DNA of 64,000 nt from NCBI GenBank assembly GCA_035274845.1, contig DATENU010000005.1, forward strand, positions 1 through 64,000, written 5' to 3'. Position 1 is the first letter of the stretch. The number at the start of each line of letters is the position of its first letter. Under the pieces are notes generated by a model. The model ran no database searches. It was not told the DNA's origin and worked only from the letters and a program-made list of their open reading frames with translations. The DNA comes from Chthoniobacterales bacterium. GTDB taxonomy: Bacteria > Verrucomicrobiota > Verrucomicrobiia > Chthoniobacterales > UBA10450. The translations under genes were made by a program, and so were the position numbers. This document shows, one piece after another, positions 35,057 to 42,878 of the stretch.

Positions 35057-35536
35057 TTACAAGGGATGATAGTGTCCTGCGCAGCCACGATTTGCCACTT
35101 CCCGGCGCTTCAGCCACGTGTCTGTCCAGACCTGGCAACTCTTCGTCTCTTTGCCGTCCTTGTCCTTGATCATTCTGCTTTCGGCGCCGTAGGCGATGGC
35201 GATGGAGTCGCCGAAGAATCTGACCTTAACCTCGCCGAGTTGGCAGTCGCGCGACAAAGATTTTGTATCCGTGGTGATGGCATCCTCCTTCCCGTAGCGT
35301 TTGCCCTTGGTGGATGTCCCCTGGAAGTCGTCCGCAATGATGTCCTTAAGCTCCGGCTGCGGGCTACAGGCTGAGCTGGCCCACTTTGCCTCGGCGGCGA
35401 TCATGAATTTGACGGTCTCCTCCTCCGGCGATCCCCATCGCGAATCCTGCGCAATGGTCGGTGACGTGAATCCACCGAGGAAAAACAGGGTGAGACCGAA
35501 GGCTGGGATCATTAAGGTTAATTTCATGGCTTTCAT
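35057..35536 (-). CDS. DUF4440/NTF2-like exported protein with frameshifted C-terminus
   Basis: About 159 residues from the ATG at 35536. Signal peptide (LTLMIPAFGLTLFFLGGFTS), then an NTF2/SnoaL-like domain: VKFMIAAEAKWASSACSPQP, DIIADDFQGTSTKGKRYGKE, VRFFGDSIAIAYGAES. As read, it ends REVANRGCAGHYHPL. Shifting frame by one base restores a family-like end, WQIVAAQDTIIPCNP, with a stop at 35050. A two-base deletion near 35106-35113 would explain this. It may be a recent inactivation or a sequence error. The upstream in-frame extension to 35761 crosses a boundary motif and is rejected. Confidence 0.75.
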   Translation of the reverse strand: MKAMKLTLMIPAFGLTLFFLGGFTSPTIAQDSRWGSPEEETVKFMIAAEAKWASSACSPQPELKDIIADDFQGTSTKGKRYGKEDAITTDTKSLSRDCQLGEVKVRFFGDSIAIAYGAESRMIKDKDGKETKSCQVWTDTWLKRREVANRGCAGHYHPL

Positions 35537-35636
35537 GTTCTGGCGCTTTTGCTTCACCGGCGTCCGCGAGGCAAGCGTCCAAAGTCTGACGAGAATGGCG
35601 TGGACTGCCAAGCCGTGAAATAAACGGGGAGGCCCA

Positions 35637-35867
35637 TCAATTCCACCAGCGGAATACGTCAAACAGCCGATGCCAAAAGCGATCTCCAAAAACCAGGGCG
35701 AGAACTCCGAATACGAGCGCTGACGCGACAATGAGTGAAATCCACGTGAACCCATCGCCAACCGCGATGCGCAAGCCCGCGACGAATGCGACTACGGCGC
35801 CTACGAGAAAACCGCATCCGAACCGAAGGACCTTTTCTTCGGTATCAGGCTGATGCGAATCCGACAT
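35637..35867 (-). CDS. Small two-helix membrane protein
   Basis: 76 residues. A polar N-terminus (MSDSHQPDTEEKVLRFG) precedes two helices (CGFLVGAVVAFVAGLRIAVG and WISLIVASALVFGVLALVFG) and a short aromatic tail (DRFWHRLFDVFRWWN). Unknown function. The ATG follows TTTCGTTAGATTTC, the clearest R'-like boundary motif (GTTAGAT) in the cluster. Confidence 0.65.
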   Translation of the reverse strand: MSDSHQPDTEEKVLRFGCGFLVGAVVAFVAGLRIAVGDGFTWISLIVASALVFGVLALVFGDRFWHRLFDVFRWWN

Positions 35868-35930
35868 GAAATCTAACGAAACACAAGATCAGCGACTCGC
35901 GGACGCGCCCGGTGGCCAATGAAAATGCCA

Positions 35931-36137
35931 TTAACGCCGCACCTGCCATGCGATACCGGTTATGAGGCCGATGAGAAGGCCAGCGAAAACAATGTCGAGG
36001 CGGAAACCTGGCTCGCCGAGCAGCCAGCACACCACGAAAGAAATGATGAGCGCCAAGCCAATGCAGCACAGGACTCGCCACGGCAAAAGATAATCGCAAA
36101 CCGCCTCGACGATCACTGCAAAGAACTCTCCAATCAT
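35931..36137 (-). CDS. Small two-helix membrane protein
   Basis: 68 residues. Helices at about 14-38 and 44-63 (VLCCIGLALIISFVVCWLLG and IVFAGLLIGLITGIAW). A Cys pair lies in the first helix. Unknown function. Its ATG overlaps a TGA (ATGA) that ends a startless open frame coming from the region upstream (36134-36300). Confidence 0.6.
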   Translation of the reverse strand: MIGEFFAVIVEAVCDYLLPWRVLCCIGLALIISFVVCWLLGEPGFRLDIVFAGLLIGLITGIAWQVRR

Positions 36138-36300
36138 ACATTGCGAGCTGGGTTACCAGTTAACGAGAATGAAACGGACAGCTCAGACTCAAAGACGACA
36201 CTTTCAAAGTGCTCGGGAGACAGATCATTCACCGATTCGCGAATACTTTCGGATTTGGCTCGGACATCTCCTGTTTCATAAATCTTAATTCTTCCTTCAT
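36134..36300 (-). pseudogene. Open frame without a start, possible gene remnant
   Basis: Between the VOC gene and the small membrane gene, one minus frame reads KDEGRIKIYETGDVRAKSES, then IRESVNDLSPEHFESVVFES, which looks protein-like. There is no ATG, GTG or TTG at its head. A short different-frame ATG ORF (MKEELRFMKQEMSEPNP) overlaps its beginning, so a frameshifted small gene is possible. The last third runs through a boundary motif (CATTCTCGTTAAC). Weak evidence. Confidence 0.25.
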
Positions 36301-36306
36301 CCTTTC

Positions 36307-36693
36307 TTAGACCACCTGGCCGAAACCGATGTCGTAGCCGTCCAGATCCTGGATGCCAAACTCGCGGCAGCCGTAGGGTTGATCGCAGGGATCGTAATCC
36401 ATCGTCGCGCCGCGCTCCTTGAACTCCTGGTAGAGAGCGTCGGCGTCGTTGACCCAGAAATAAACGTTCCAGAGCTTGTCCGACACCGTCCAGTGGGGAA
36501 CGACATGCTTTGGATTCTCGGCCTGTTTGAGCATGAGATAGCAACCGTCCCGGCGGAGGATACAGAAGGAGGGGGGCTCGCCGTGGAAAGAATCGAAGGC
36601 AAACCCGAGCTTATCTCGATAATGCTCGGCCGCCGCCACCACATCCTTCACCAGCAACACCGCCGCGCTGCATTTTAGTTCCGGTTTAGACAT
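36307..36693 (-). CDS. VOC-family protein (glyoxalase/bleomycin-resistance-like)
   Basis: About 128 residues from the ATG at 36693. A single VOC domain: CSAAVLLVKDVVAAAEHYRD, KLGFAFDSFHGEPPSFCILR, NVYFWVNDADALYQEFKERG, GCREFGIQDLDGYDIGFGQ. The C-terminal REFGIQDLDGYDIGFGQ carries the conserved D-x-D-G-Y. An upstream in-frame extension lacks domain sequence. It may bind or modify a small molecule; the ligand is unknown. It is the first gene of the small-gene cluster. Confidence 0.88.
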   Translation of the reverse strand: MSKPELKCSAAVLLVKDVVAAAEHYRDKLGFAFDSFHGEPPSFCILRRDGCYLMLKQAENPKHVVPHWTVSDKLWNVYFWVNDADALYQEFKERGATMDYDPCDQPYGCREFGIQDLDGYDIGFGQVV

Positions 36694-37444
36694 GGGCGCG
36701 TCAGCGGATAACTGATCAACAGTTCGGGAAGAGTTTCGGGGTTCACGGTATCGAACGATTAGGCCACGTGGTTGCGGGCGCATAAACGATTATCGAGCCA
36801 ATGATATTCAAGGGAACGGCGATTGAAACAGAGTAAATTCCCGTCCTAAAAAACGAAAACGCGAAATGCCAGAAAGCCTTGGAATGCTCGCGCGGGCCGG
36901 GCGGCGAAATCAACGGGCCTCGGCGAATACCGTCGCAAAGGCAGGACGGCAGCGGGATGGGAGAGCGTCCAAGGCAGGCGATACCAGTGGTGCCGGAGAT
37001 GGACGGTGGAAGACGCGATTCCCGGTAGACCTCTCAGTCCGAAGGGACGCCGGAATAAAGCCCGGAGTGAAGCGCAGCGAACTCCGGGACTTCGGGTTCG
37101 ATGAAACCAGCCCCGGCGCGGGGCGACGGATCGGCGAACGGTGTTGGCCATGGATCATATTCGACGACTCCGTCACCCCTTGCAGGGGTTTGATCGGTGG
37201 TTGGTCGGTTTCCCGGAGTTCGCTGCGCTCACTCCGGGCTTTGATCCATCGCGCCTTCGGCGCTCTACCGCGGATGCGCGCCTGAGGGCGAGGGCTGAAG
37301 AAGACGGCGGTTTGGAAAGCGCCGCTCCTTGTGGCCGCTGCAGCGGCCCGGCGAGAGTGGGAGGCTGTTCATGCGTTGACATCGCTCTCACCGCCCAATA
37401 CGCTCGGCACTCAGCGGGGCCTGTTGGCCCCCACCTCCCCCCAG
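36694..37444. other. Gene-poor spacer with palindromic repeats
   Basis: I see no convincing gene here. The stretch carries an inverted pair built from CCCGGAGTGAAGCGCAGCG: a palindrome at 37061-37088 and its mirror at 37212-37238, 120 bases apart. Before pilB at about 37310-37345 lies a partial element of the GGCGGTTTGGAAAGCGCCGC family. Open frames in this region show the composition of translated repeat, not of protein. Confidence 0.6.
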
Positions 37445-39151
37445 GTGCAACCGAACAGCGAACATTTTGTTCTCGACCTGCTTGAAGAGGCAGGGCTCGT
37501 AACACGTCCGCAAATTGATGACGCCTGTTCGAAGTCGAATGGTGCGGGCGGCGCCGTCGATCTGCTGATCAGAGAAGGCGTCGTTTCGGAAGCTGACGTT
37601 TCCCGTAGCCTGGTGGCACACACCCAAGTCGGATGGGTCGATCTTTCGACGAGAGTCGTCCCGCCAGAAATCATCGGGGAGATTCGCGCCGAGGATGCGC
37701 GCCGCTTCAACGTGATTCCCGTCGGATTCGGGGAGAGCGGGTTGATCGTCGCGGTGAGCGATCCGCTCGATATCCACACGGTCGATAATCTGAGATTTTC
37801 ACTCCAGCGCCAGATCGAGCTGGTCTGCGCGAGCCCGGAACAAATTCGTCTGGCGTTGATCAAGTATTACGGCGCAGCGAAGAATGACCGTGACGGGCCG
37901 TTACAGAGGGTGACGACGAGTCTTGATCATGACCTCGAGATCGCGCAGAACGGCGACCTGAACGTCACGGATGAAGCAGACGCGCCGATCATTTGCCTGG
38001 TCTCGATGCTGCTGGGCGAGGCGCACCGGGTCGGCGCGAGTGATATTCATCTCGAGCCGCTCGACAAGAAATTCCGCGTCCGGTTCCGGATCGATGGCGT
38101 TCTTCAGGAAATGCCGGCGCCGCCGAAACGGCTGCAATCCGCCATCGTCAGCCGGCTCAAGATCATGACCGGCTCGATGAGCATCGCGGAAAAGCGGTTG
38201 CCGCAGGATGGACGCATCCAGGTAAAGCTTTCGCGGAAGCCAATCGATCTCCGTGTCTCGACGATCCCAACCAATCACGGCGAGAGCGTCGTGATGCGGC
38301 TCCTCGACAAGTCGAACCTGATGCTCGGCCTTCCCGAGCTCGGATTTTTTCCCGACGACCAGGAAACGTTCGAGCGCCTGATCCGGTTGCCCGACGGCAT
38401 TCTGCTGGTGACCGGACCGACGGGCTCCGGCAAAACCAGCACGCTTTATTCGTGCCTCAATTTCATCAACAAGCCGGACCGCAAGATCATCACGGTCGAA
38501 GACCCGATCGAATACCAGATGAACGGCATCAACCAGGTGCCGGTGAATGCCGAAATCGGAATGACGTTCCCGGTCGCGCTCCGGTCGATTTTGCGGCAGG
38601 CGCCGAATGTGATCATGATCGGGGAGATTCGAGATCGGGAGACGGCGACCATTGCGACGAACGCGAGCCTCACCGGTCACTTGGTTTTCAGCACCCTCCA
38701 TACGAATGATGCCACTTCGGCCGTAGCGCGGCTGGTCGATATCGGCGTCCAGCCATTTCTCGTCGCTTCGTCGATGCGCGCGATCATGGCCCAACGGCTG
38801 ATCCGGCGGCTTTGCCTCAACTGCAAACAACCCGGTGAACTGACTGAGACGGAGCTTCGTGCCCTGAATCTGGCGCCGGAACAACTGGGCGAAGCCGAAA
38901 TCATGAAACCGGCCGGGTGCGAAGAATGCCGTCAAACCGGTTACAAAGGGCGCATGGGTATCTTCGAGATTCTCGTCATCGACGACGAACTTCGGCACAT
39001 GATCAACAACCGGCGCTCGACTTTGCAGCTTCGCCAGCGCGCGCGTGAGCTGGGCATGCGAACGCTCCGCGAAGATGGGGTTCGGAAAGTCCTCGCCGGT
39101 CTGACTTCAGCCGAGGAAGTGATCTCGGTGACGCTGGGAGATGTTAGCTGA
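37445..39151 (+). CDS. Type IV pilus/type II secretion ATPase, PilB/GspE family (copy 1)
   Basis: About 568 residues from the GTG at 37445; the frame stays open to 37331 but that extension (Ala/Arg-rich) is encoded partly by a palindromic repeat. N-terminal MshEN-like domain (LDLLEEAGLVTRPQIDDACS), then the motor: Walker A GPTGSGKTSTLYS, Asp box, Walker B VIMIGEIRDRETA, His box TGHLVFSTLHTNDA, and a zinc tetracysteine CLNCKQPGE...CEECRQTGYKGR. It powers pilus or pseudopilus assembly on the inner membrane. It is followed by a second copy, then PilC and a pseudopilin. Confidence 0.92.
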   Translation: MQPNSEHFVLDLLEEAGLVTRPQIDDACSKSNGAGGAVDLLIREGVVSEADVSRSLVAHTQVGWVDLSTRVVPPEIIGEIRAEDARRFNVIPVGFGESGLIVAVSDPLDIHTVDNLRFSLQRQIELVCASPEQIRLALIKYYGAAKNDRDGPLQRVTTSLDHDLEIAQNGDLNVTDEADAPIICLVSMLLGEAHRVGASDIHLEPLDKKFRVRFRIDGVLQEMPAPPKRLQSAIVSRLKIMTGSMSIAEKRLPQDGRIQVKLSRKPIDLRVSTIPTNHGESVVMRLLDKSNLMLGLPELGFFPDDQETFERLIRLPDGILLVTGPTGSGKTSTLYSCLNFINKPDRKIITVEDPIEYQMNGINQVPVNAEIGMTFPVALRSILRQAPNVIMIGEIRDRETATIATNASLTGHLVFSTLHTNDATSAVARLVDIGVQPFLVASSMRAIMAQRLIRRLCLNCKQPGELTETELRALNLAPEQLGEAEIMKPAGCEECRQTGYKGRMGIFEILVIDDELRHMINNRRSTLQLRQRARELGMRTLREDGVRKVLAGLTSAEEVISVTLGDVS

Positions 39152-39160
39152 GAACATAAT

Positions 39161-39214
39161 GGTAGGGGCGGCGCGCTGCGCCGACCGCGGACGCCGCAGC
39201 GCGACGTCCCTACC
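39161..39214. repeat. Palindrome GGTAGGGGCGGCGCGCTGCG between the two ATPase genes
   Basis: 20-base arms (GGTAGGGGCGGCGCGCTGCG and CGCAGCGCGACGTCCCTACC) pair at 18 of 20 positions around a 14-base centre. It ends 10 bases before the next ATG. The outer GTAGGGGCGG is shared with the element in the pseudopilin gene at 42291-42355. Confidence 0.75.
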
Positions 39215-39223
39215 GGAGCTGCG

Positions 39224-40909
39224 ATGAACGCGCAACAGATTGTCGACCTCTTTGTCGCCCGACACATCCTGGCGCCCTCGCAGGCGGACGACGTTTTGGA
39301 GGAGGCAAACGTCAATGGCAAAACGGTCGAGCAGGCGCTGGTCGACGGGGGATTTGTGGATGAGCACGGTTACTACGCGGTCATCGCCGAAGCGTTCGGG
39401 ACCGAGCTTTACGAAATTCCCGAGGAGATTGCGCCCGAGATTCTGCGTTTGATTCCGGCCGCGCTCGCGCGGTTGCATCGCGCGCTACCGGTAGCGTGGA
39501 ATGACAATACGCTCAGCGTGGTGCTGGCCGATCCGTTCGAGCTGCGGACCACGGAGGATCTCCGATTTACTCTAGGGAAAGAGGTGCATCTCCTGGTCGC
39601 GCCGGCCGCGGCGGTGGAAGAATGCATCGAGCGTTATTATGGCGCCGACGGCGCGAGCATGGAGGAGGTTCTCAAGCAGCTGGGCCGAAATGGGGAGATG
39701 CCGGCCTCGAGCGGCATCGACGAAAGCGCTTCGATCGCCGAGGCGGAAGCGAATGCCACCCCAATCATTCGCCTGGTCGATTTGATTCTCACCCAGGCGA
39801 TCCACGATCGCGCGAGTGACATTCACTTCGAGCCTTTCGAAGACGAGTTCAAAGTTCGCTATCGCGTCGATGGCGCGCTTTACGAAATGGCGCCGCCGCC
39901 GCGCCACCTCGCGCTGCCGATCATCTCTCGCGTGAAAGTGATGGCTAATATGAATATCGCCGAGCGCCGGCTTCCGCAGGACGGGCGCATCCAGAAAAAT
40001 GTCGCGGACCGCAGCGTCGATCTTCGCGTCTCGACCCTGCCGACCCAATTTGGGGAGAGCCTGGTTCTTCGGGTGCTCGATCGCTCCACCGTAAATCTCG
40101 ATCTCGAGGCGCTCGGGATGCCCGATTACGTCCACGATTACGTCTTGGAGATCATTCATCGGCCAAACGGCATCTTCATTGTCACGGGTCCGACCGGTTC
40201 GGGAAAGACAACGACCCTTTATTCCTGCCTGCGCAAGGTCAACACGATCGATTCAAAACTCCTCACGGCCGAGGAGCCGGTCGAGTACGACCTCGAAGGG
40301 ATCGTCCAGGTCCCGGTCAACGAAGCAATCGGCCTTACCTTCGCTCGGACGCTCCGGGCGTTTCTGCGCCAGGACCCGGATCGAATCATGGTCGGCGAAA
40401 CGCGCGACCTGGAGACGGCGCAAATCTCCATCCAAGCCTCGCTGACAGGCCACCTGGTTTTCACGACGCTTCACACGAACGATGCGCCGGGAACAATCAC
40501 TCGCCTCATCGACATGGGCGTGGAGCCGTTCCTGATATCGTCGACCCTGGCAGCCGTCCTTGGACAGCGCTTGCTCCGCGGGATTTGCCAGCACTGCCGC
40601 GAGATTTATCAGCCGCCCGAGGAGCTCCTGGCGCCACTCGGCCTGAGCCGGCGCGATATCGCCGGGAAAACTTTTTTTCACGGCGTCGGTTGCGAAGCTT
40701 GCAACCACAGCGGCTACAAAGGCCGCAAGGGCATCTTCGAGCTGATGCCGATGACCGATCCGTTGCGCGAACTGATCAACGCGCGCGCGCCGACCGTGAC
40801 TTTGAAAGAGAAGGCGATCGAGCTCGGAATGGTGACGCTGCGTCAGGACGGGTTGCGCAGCATTTTCGCCGGCCACACGACAATCGAGGAAGTGTTGAAA
40901 TACACTTGA
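39224..40909 (+). CDS. Type IV pilus/type II secretion ATPase, PilB/GspE family (copy 2)
   Basis: 561 residues. N-terminal MshEN domain (MNAQQIVDLFVARHILAPSQ), then the same motor signatures: Walker A GPTGSGKTTTLYSCLRKVNT, Walker B RIMVGETRDLETAQ, His box GHLVFTTLHTNDAPGT, tetracysteine CQHCREIYQ...CEACNHSGYKGRKG. It differs enough from copy 1 that this is an old duplication. Either the two form a mixed hexamer or they serve extension of two systems. It lies 72 bases after copy 1. Confidence 0.93.
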   Translation: MNAQQIVDLFVARHILAPSQADDVLEEANVNGKTVEQALVDGGFVDEHGYYAVIAEAFGTELYEIPEEIAPEILRLIPAALARLHRALPVAWNDNTLSVVLADPFELRTTEDLRFTLGKEVHLLVAPAAAVEECIERYYGADGASMEEVLKQLGRNGEMPASSGIDESASIAEAEANATPIIRLVDLILTQAIHDRASDIHFEPFEDEFKVRYRVDGALYEMAPPPRHLALPIISRVKVMANMNIAERRLPQDGRIQKNVADRSVDLRVSTLPTQFGESLVLRVLDRSTVNLDLEALGMPDYVHDYVLEIIHRPNGIFIVTGPTGSGKTTTLYSCLRKVNTIDSKLLTAEEPVEYDLEGIVQVPVNEAIGLTFARTLRAFLRQDPDRIMVGETRDLETAQISIQASLTGHLVFTTLHTNDAPGTITRLIDMGVEPFLISSTLAAVLGQRLLRGICQHCREIYQPPEELLAPLGLSRRDIAGKTFFHGVGCEACNHSGYKGRKGIFELMPMTDPLRELINARAPTVTLKEKAIELGMVTLRQDGLRSIFAGHTTIEEVLKYT

Positions 40910-40988
40910 GCCACGGATGGACACGGATTCTCACGGATACATTGCCAGAGTTTCCTCAATCCGTGTTTCATCCGTGTAAATCTGTGGC
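40910..40988. repeat. Inverted repeat between PilB copy 2 and PilC (CACGGAT family)
   Basis: Left arm GCCACGGATGGACACGGATT and right arm AATCCGTGTTTCATCCGTGT plus AAATCTGTGGC pair imperfectly over about 30 bases. It fills the whole gap between the two genes and starts at the stop codon of the first. Confidence 0.75.
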
Positions 40989-40994
40989 CTAACC

Positions 40995-42284
40995 ATGCCG
41001 CGCTACGCCTACGTTGCTCTCGACTCGCGCGGTCAGGAGTCGACCGGGCTAGTCGAGGCGGCTTCGACGAATGAAGCGATCGGCCAGCTTCGCCAGAAAG
41101 GCTACTTCCCCACCAATGTCTCGGAAGACGGGACGGGCGGTCCGACAAAGACACAAAAGGCGAGAGGTAGAACGAAGACGCCGCGCTCCGAAGGGAAGAT
41201 AAGCAGGAGAAACATCGTTCTCTTCCGGAGAAGGTCTGTGAAGCCGAAAACGCTCATGATTTTCACGAGACAGCTGGCCACGTTGATCGATGCGGGGCTG
41301 CCGCTGCTTCGGGGACTGAATGTCCTGGCGAAACAGGAGCGCGATTCTCTCCTGAAAAATACGATCAACAAACTGGCCGATTCGATCCAGGGCGGCAGCA
41401 CCTTTTCGGAAGGGCTCGCCCAACACCCGCGGCTGTTCAACGGTCTCTACGTCAACATGGTCAGAGCGGGGGAGGTGGGCGGCGTCCTCGAAGTGGTATT
41501 GACCCGGCTCGCGGAATTCCAGGAGAAGGCGCAGAAGATCAAGAACAAGGTCGTCGCCGCGATGGTCTATCCGCTGATCGTGATGGCACTGGCCGCCGGG
41601 ATCATGATTTTTCTCATGGTTTTCATTGTCCCGCGGTTTGAAGCGATCTTTCACGACATGCTAGGGGGCAAACCGTTGCCCGCGATCACGCTCTTTGTCA
41701 TTGGCGTGAGCGACTTCATCCAGAACCATTGGGCGGTTTTGCTGGGCGCGGCGGTTGGCGGGTTTGTTCTCTGCAAAGTGGCTGCCCGCCTCCGCGCCTG
41801 TCGCGTTCTGTTGGATCGGATAAAGCTGCGCGCGCCGATTTTTGGAGACTTGGTCCGGAAGACCTCGATCGCGCGATTTTCGCGCACGCTCGGAACGCTG
41901 GTCACGAGCGGGGTCCCGATTTTACAGGCCCTCACGATCACGAGAGAAACCGCCGGGAACGCCGTCATCGCGCGCGCGATCTCGCAGGTGCACGACAGCG
42001 TCAAGGAAGGCGACGCCATTGTTCAGCCGCTCGAAGGGAGTGGCGTGTTTCCGCCGATGGTAATCAGCATGATCGACGTCGGCGAGGAAACGGGTCAGTT
42101 GCCGGAGATGCTGCTGAAGATCGCTGAGGTCTACGACGACGAAGTCGACAATTCCGTCGCCGCTCTCACCTCCTTGTTAGAGCCGATCATGGTCGTGTTC
42201 CTGGCTCTGGTGGTGGGCACGATTGTGATCGCGTTGTTCATGCCGCTCATCAGCATCATCAGTGGACTGCAGCTGCAGACATGA
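40995..42284 (+). CDS. Type IV pilus/type II secretion inner-membrane protein, PilC/GspF family
   Basis: 429 residues. Two T2SSF domains are seen: residues about 85-215 (FTRQLATLIDAGLPLLRGLN) and 295-415 (FSRTLGTLVTSGVPILQALT). Membrane helices are at about 190-215, 240-265 and 395-420. An N-terminal 70-residue region starts PRYAYVALDSRGQESTG. It forms the platform on which the PilB/GspE ATPases act. The stop overlaps the pseudopilin ATG (ATGA), showing one transcript. Confidence 0.95.
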   Translation: MPRYAYVALDSRGQESTGLVEAASTNEAIGQLRQKGYFPTNVSEDGTGGPTKTQKARGRTKTPRSEGKISRRNIVLFRRRSVKPKTLMIFTRQLATLIDAGLPLLRGLNVLAKQERDSLLKNTINKLADSIQGGSTFSEGLAQHPRLFNGLYVNMVRAGEVGGVLEVVLTRLAEFQEKAQKIKNKVVAAMVYPLIVMALAAGIMIFLMVFIVPRFEAIFHDMLGGKPLPAITLFVIGVSDFIQNHWAVLLGAAVGGFVLCKVAARLRACRVLLDRIKLRAPIFGDLVRKTSIARFSRTLGTLVTSGVPILQALTITRETAGNAVIARAISQVHDSVKEGDAIVQPLEGSGVFPPMVISMIDVGEETGQLPEMLLKIAEVYDDEVDNSVAALTSLLEPIMVVFLALVVGTIVIALFMPLISIISGLQLQT

Positions 42285-42862
42285 CAAGGAGGTGTAGGGG
42301 CGGCTGTCGCCAGCCGCAAAGATGTTGTGCGCGTGGCGACACGCGCCGCTACACCGCCTTCACCCTGATCGAACTGCTCGTTGTCATGGCGCTCATCACC
42401 ATCCTTGCGAGCCTCATTTTTGCGGCCTCGAGCTACGTCCAGAACAAGGCTCGGCGTTCGAGAGCGGAGGCCGAGATCGCGGCGCTGTCGGCAGCCTCGG
42501 AAAATTACAAGGCGGACAATGGGATTTACCCAACCGATCCCGTGAAAACCGAGCTGGTCGATCCGAACGTCTTGCCGCCTTCAGCGGGGGCGAGTCTTTA
42601 CCTGTATGAAAAGCTGGCCGGCGATTCGAACGACGATCGGGTCGTCGACACGACGTCCTATTTTTCCTTCAAGCCGAATCAGTTAGGGCCAGCCGATCAA
42701 ACGCAACCCGTCGCGTTTATTCGCGATCCTTTTGGGAACAGCTACGGCTACTCAACCGCGAAAGCCGCGAACCCTGCGGGAACAATTGGGTATAACCCCA
42801 CGTTCGATCTCTGGAGCACCGCGAACGAAACCGACCCGGCACGATGGGTCAAGAATTGGTAG
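42281..42862 (+). CDS. Pseudopilin/type IV pilin-like protein with repeat-encoded leader
   Basis: 193 residues. Translation must begin at the ATG at 42281, overlapping the pilC stop, because no other start lies in frame before the conserved segment. The prepilin signature is FTLIELLVVMALITILASL, with Ala at -1 in place of the common Gly; the leader is about 26 residues. A palindromic element (42291-42355) encodes the leader. The globular part has KARRSRAEAEIAALSAASEN, typical of GspG/PulG-like major pseudopilins. Exported and cleaved by a prepilin peptidase, which is not encoded in the window. Confidence 0.88.
   Translation: MTRRCRGGCRQPQRCCARGDTRRYTAFTLIELLVVMALITILASLIFAASSYVQNKARRSRAEAEIAALSAASENYKADNGIYPTDPVKTELVDPNVLPPSAGASLYLYEKLAGDSNDDRVVDTTSYFSFKPNQLGPADQTQPVAFIRDPFGNSYGYSTAKAANPAGTIGYNPTFDLWSTANETDPARWVKNW
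42291..42355. repeat. Palindromic element translated as pseudopilin leader
   Basis: Arms GGTGTAGGGGCGGCTGTCGC and its partner ending GCGACACGCGCCGCTACACC face each other around 12 bases. A consensus Shine-Dalgarno (AAGGAGGTG) at 42286-42294 runs into its left edge, suggesting the element separated the site from the old start. Confidence 0.75.
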
Positions 42863-42878
42863 CGGCGGCGAGCTACAG

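Noticed and set aside
35537..35761. In-frame 75-residue extension of the DUF4440 protein
   Set aside because: It runs across a boundary motif (TTCTCGTCAGAC) and the true signal peptide starts at the ATG at 35536.
36297..36644. Alternative frame inside the VOC gene
   Set aside because: The VOC frame has domain motifs and this one does not.
36846..37285. Small frames on both strands between the cassette-like array and pilB
   Set aside because: They translate the CCCGGAGTGAAG palindromes and low-complexity sequence; no start context or motif.
37331..37444. N-terminal extension of PilB copy 1
   Set aside because: Ala/Arg-rich residues partly come from a repeat element; homologous domain begins after 37445. 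Kept as possible alternative only.
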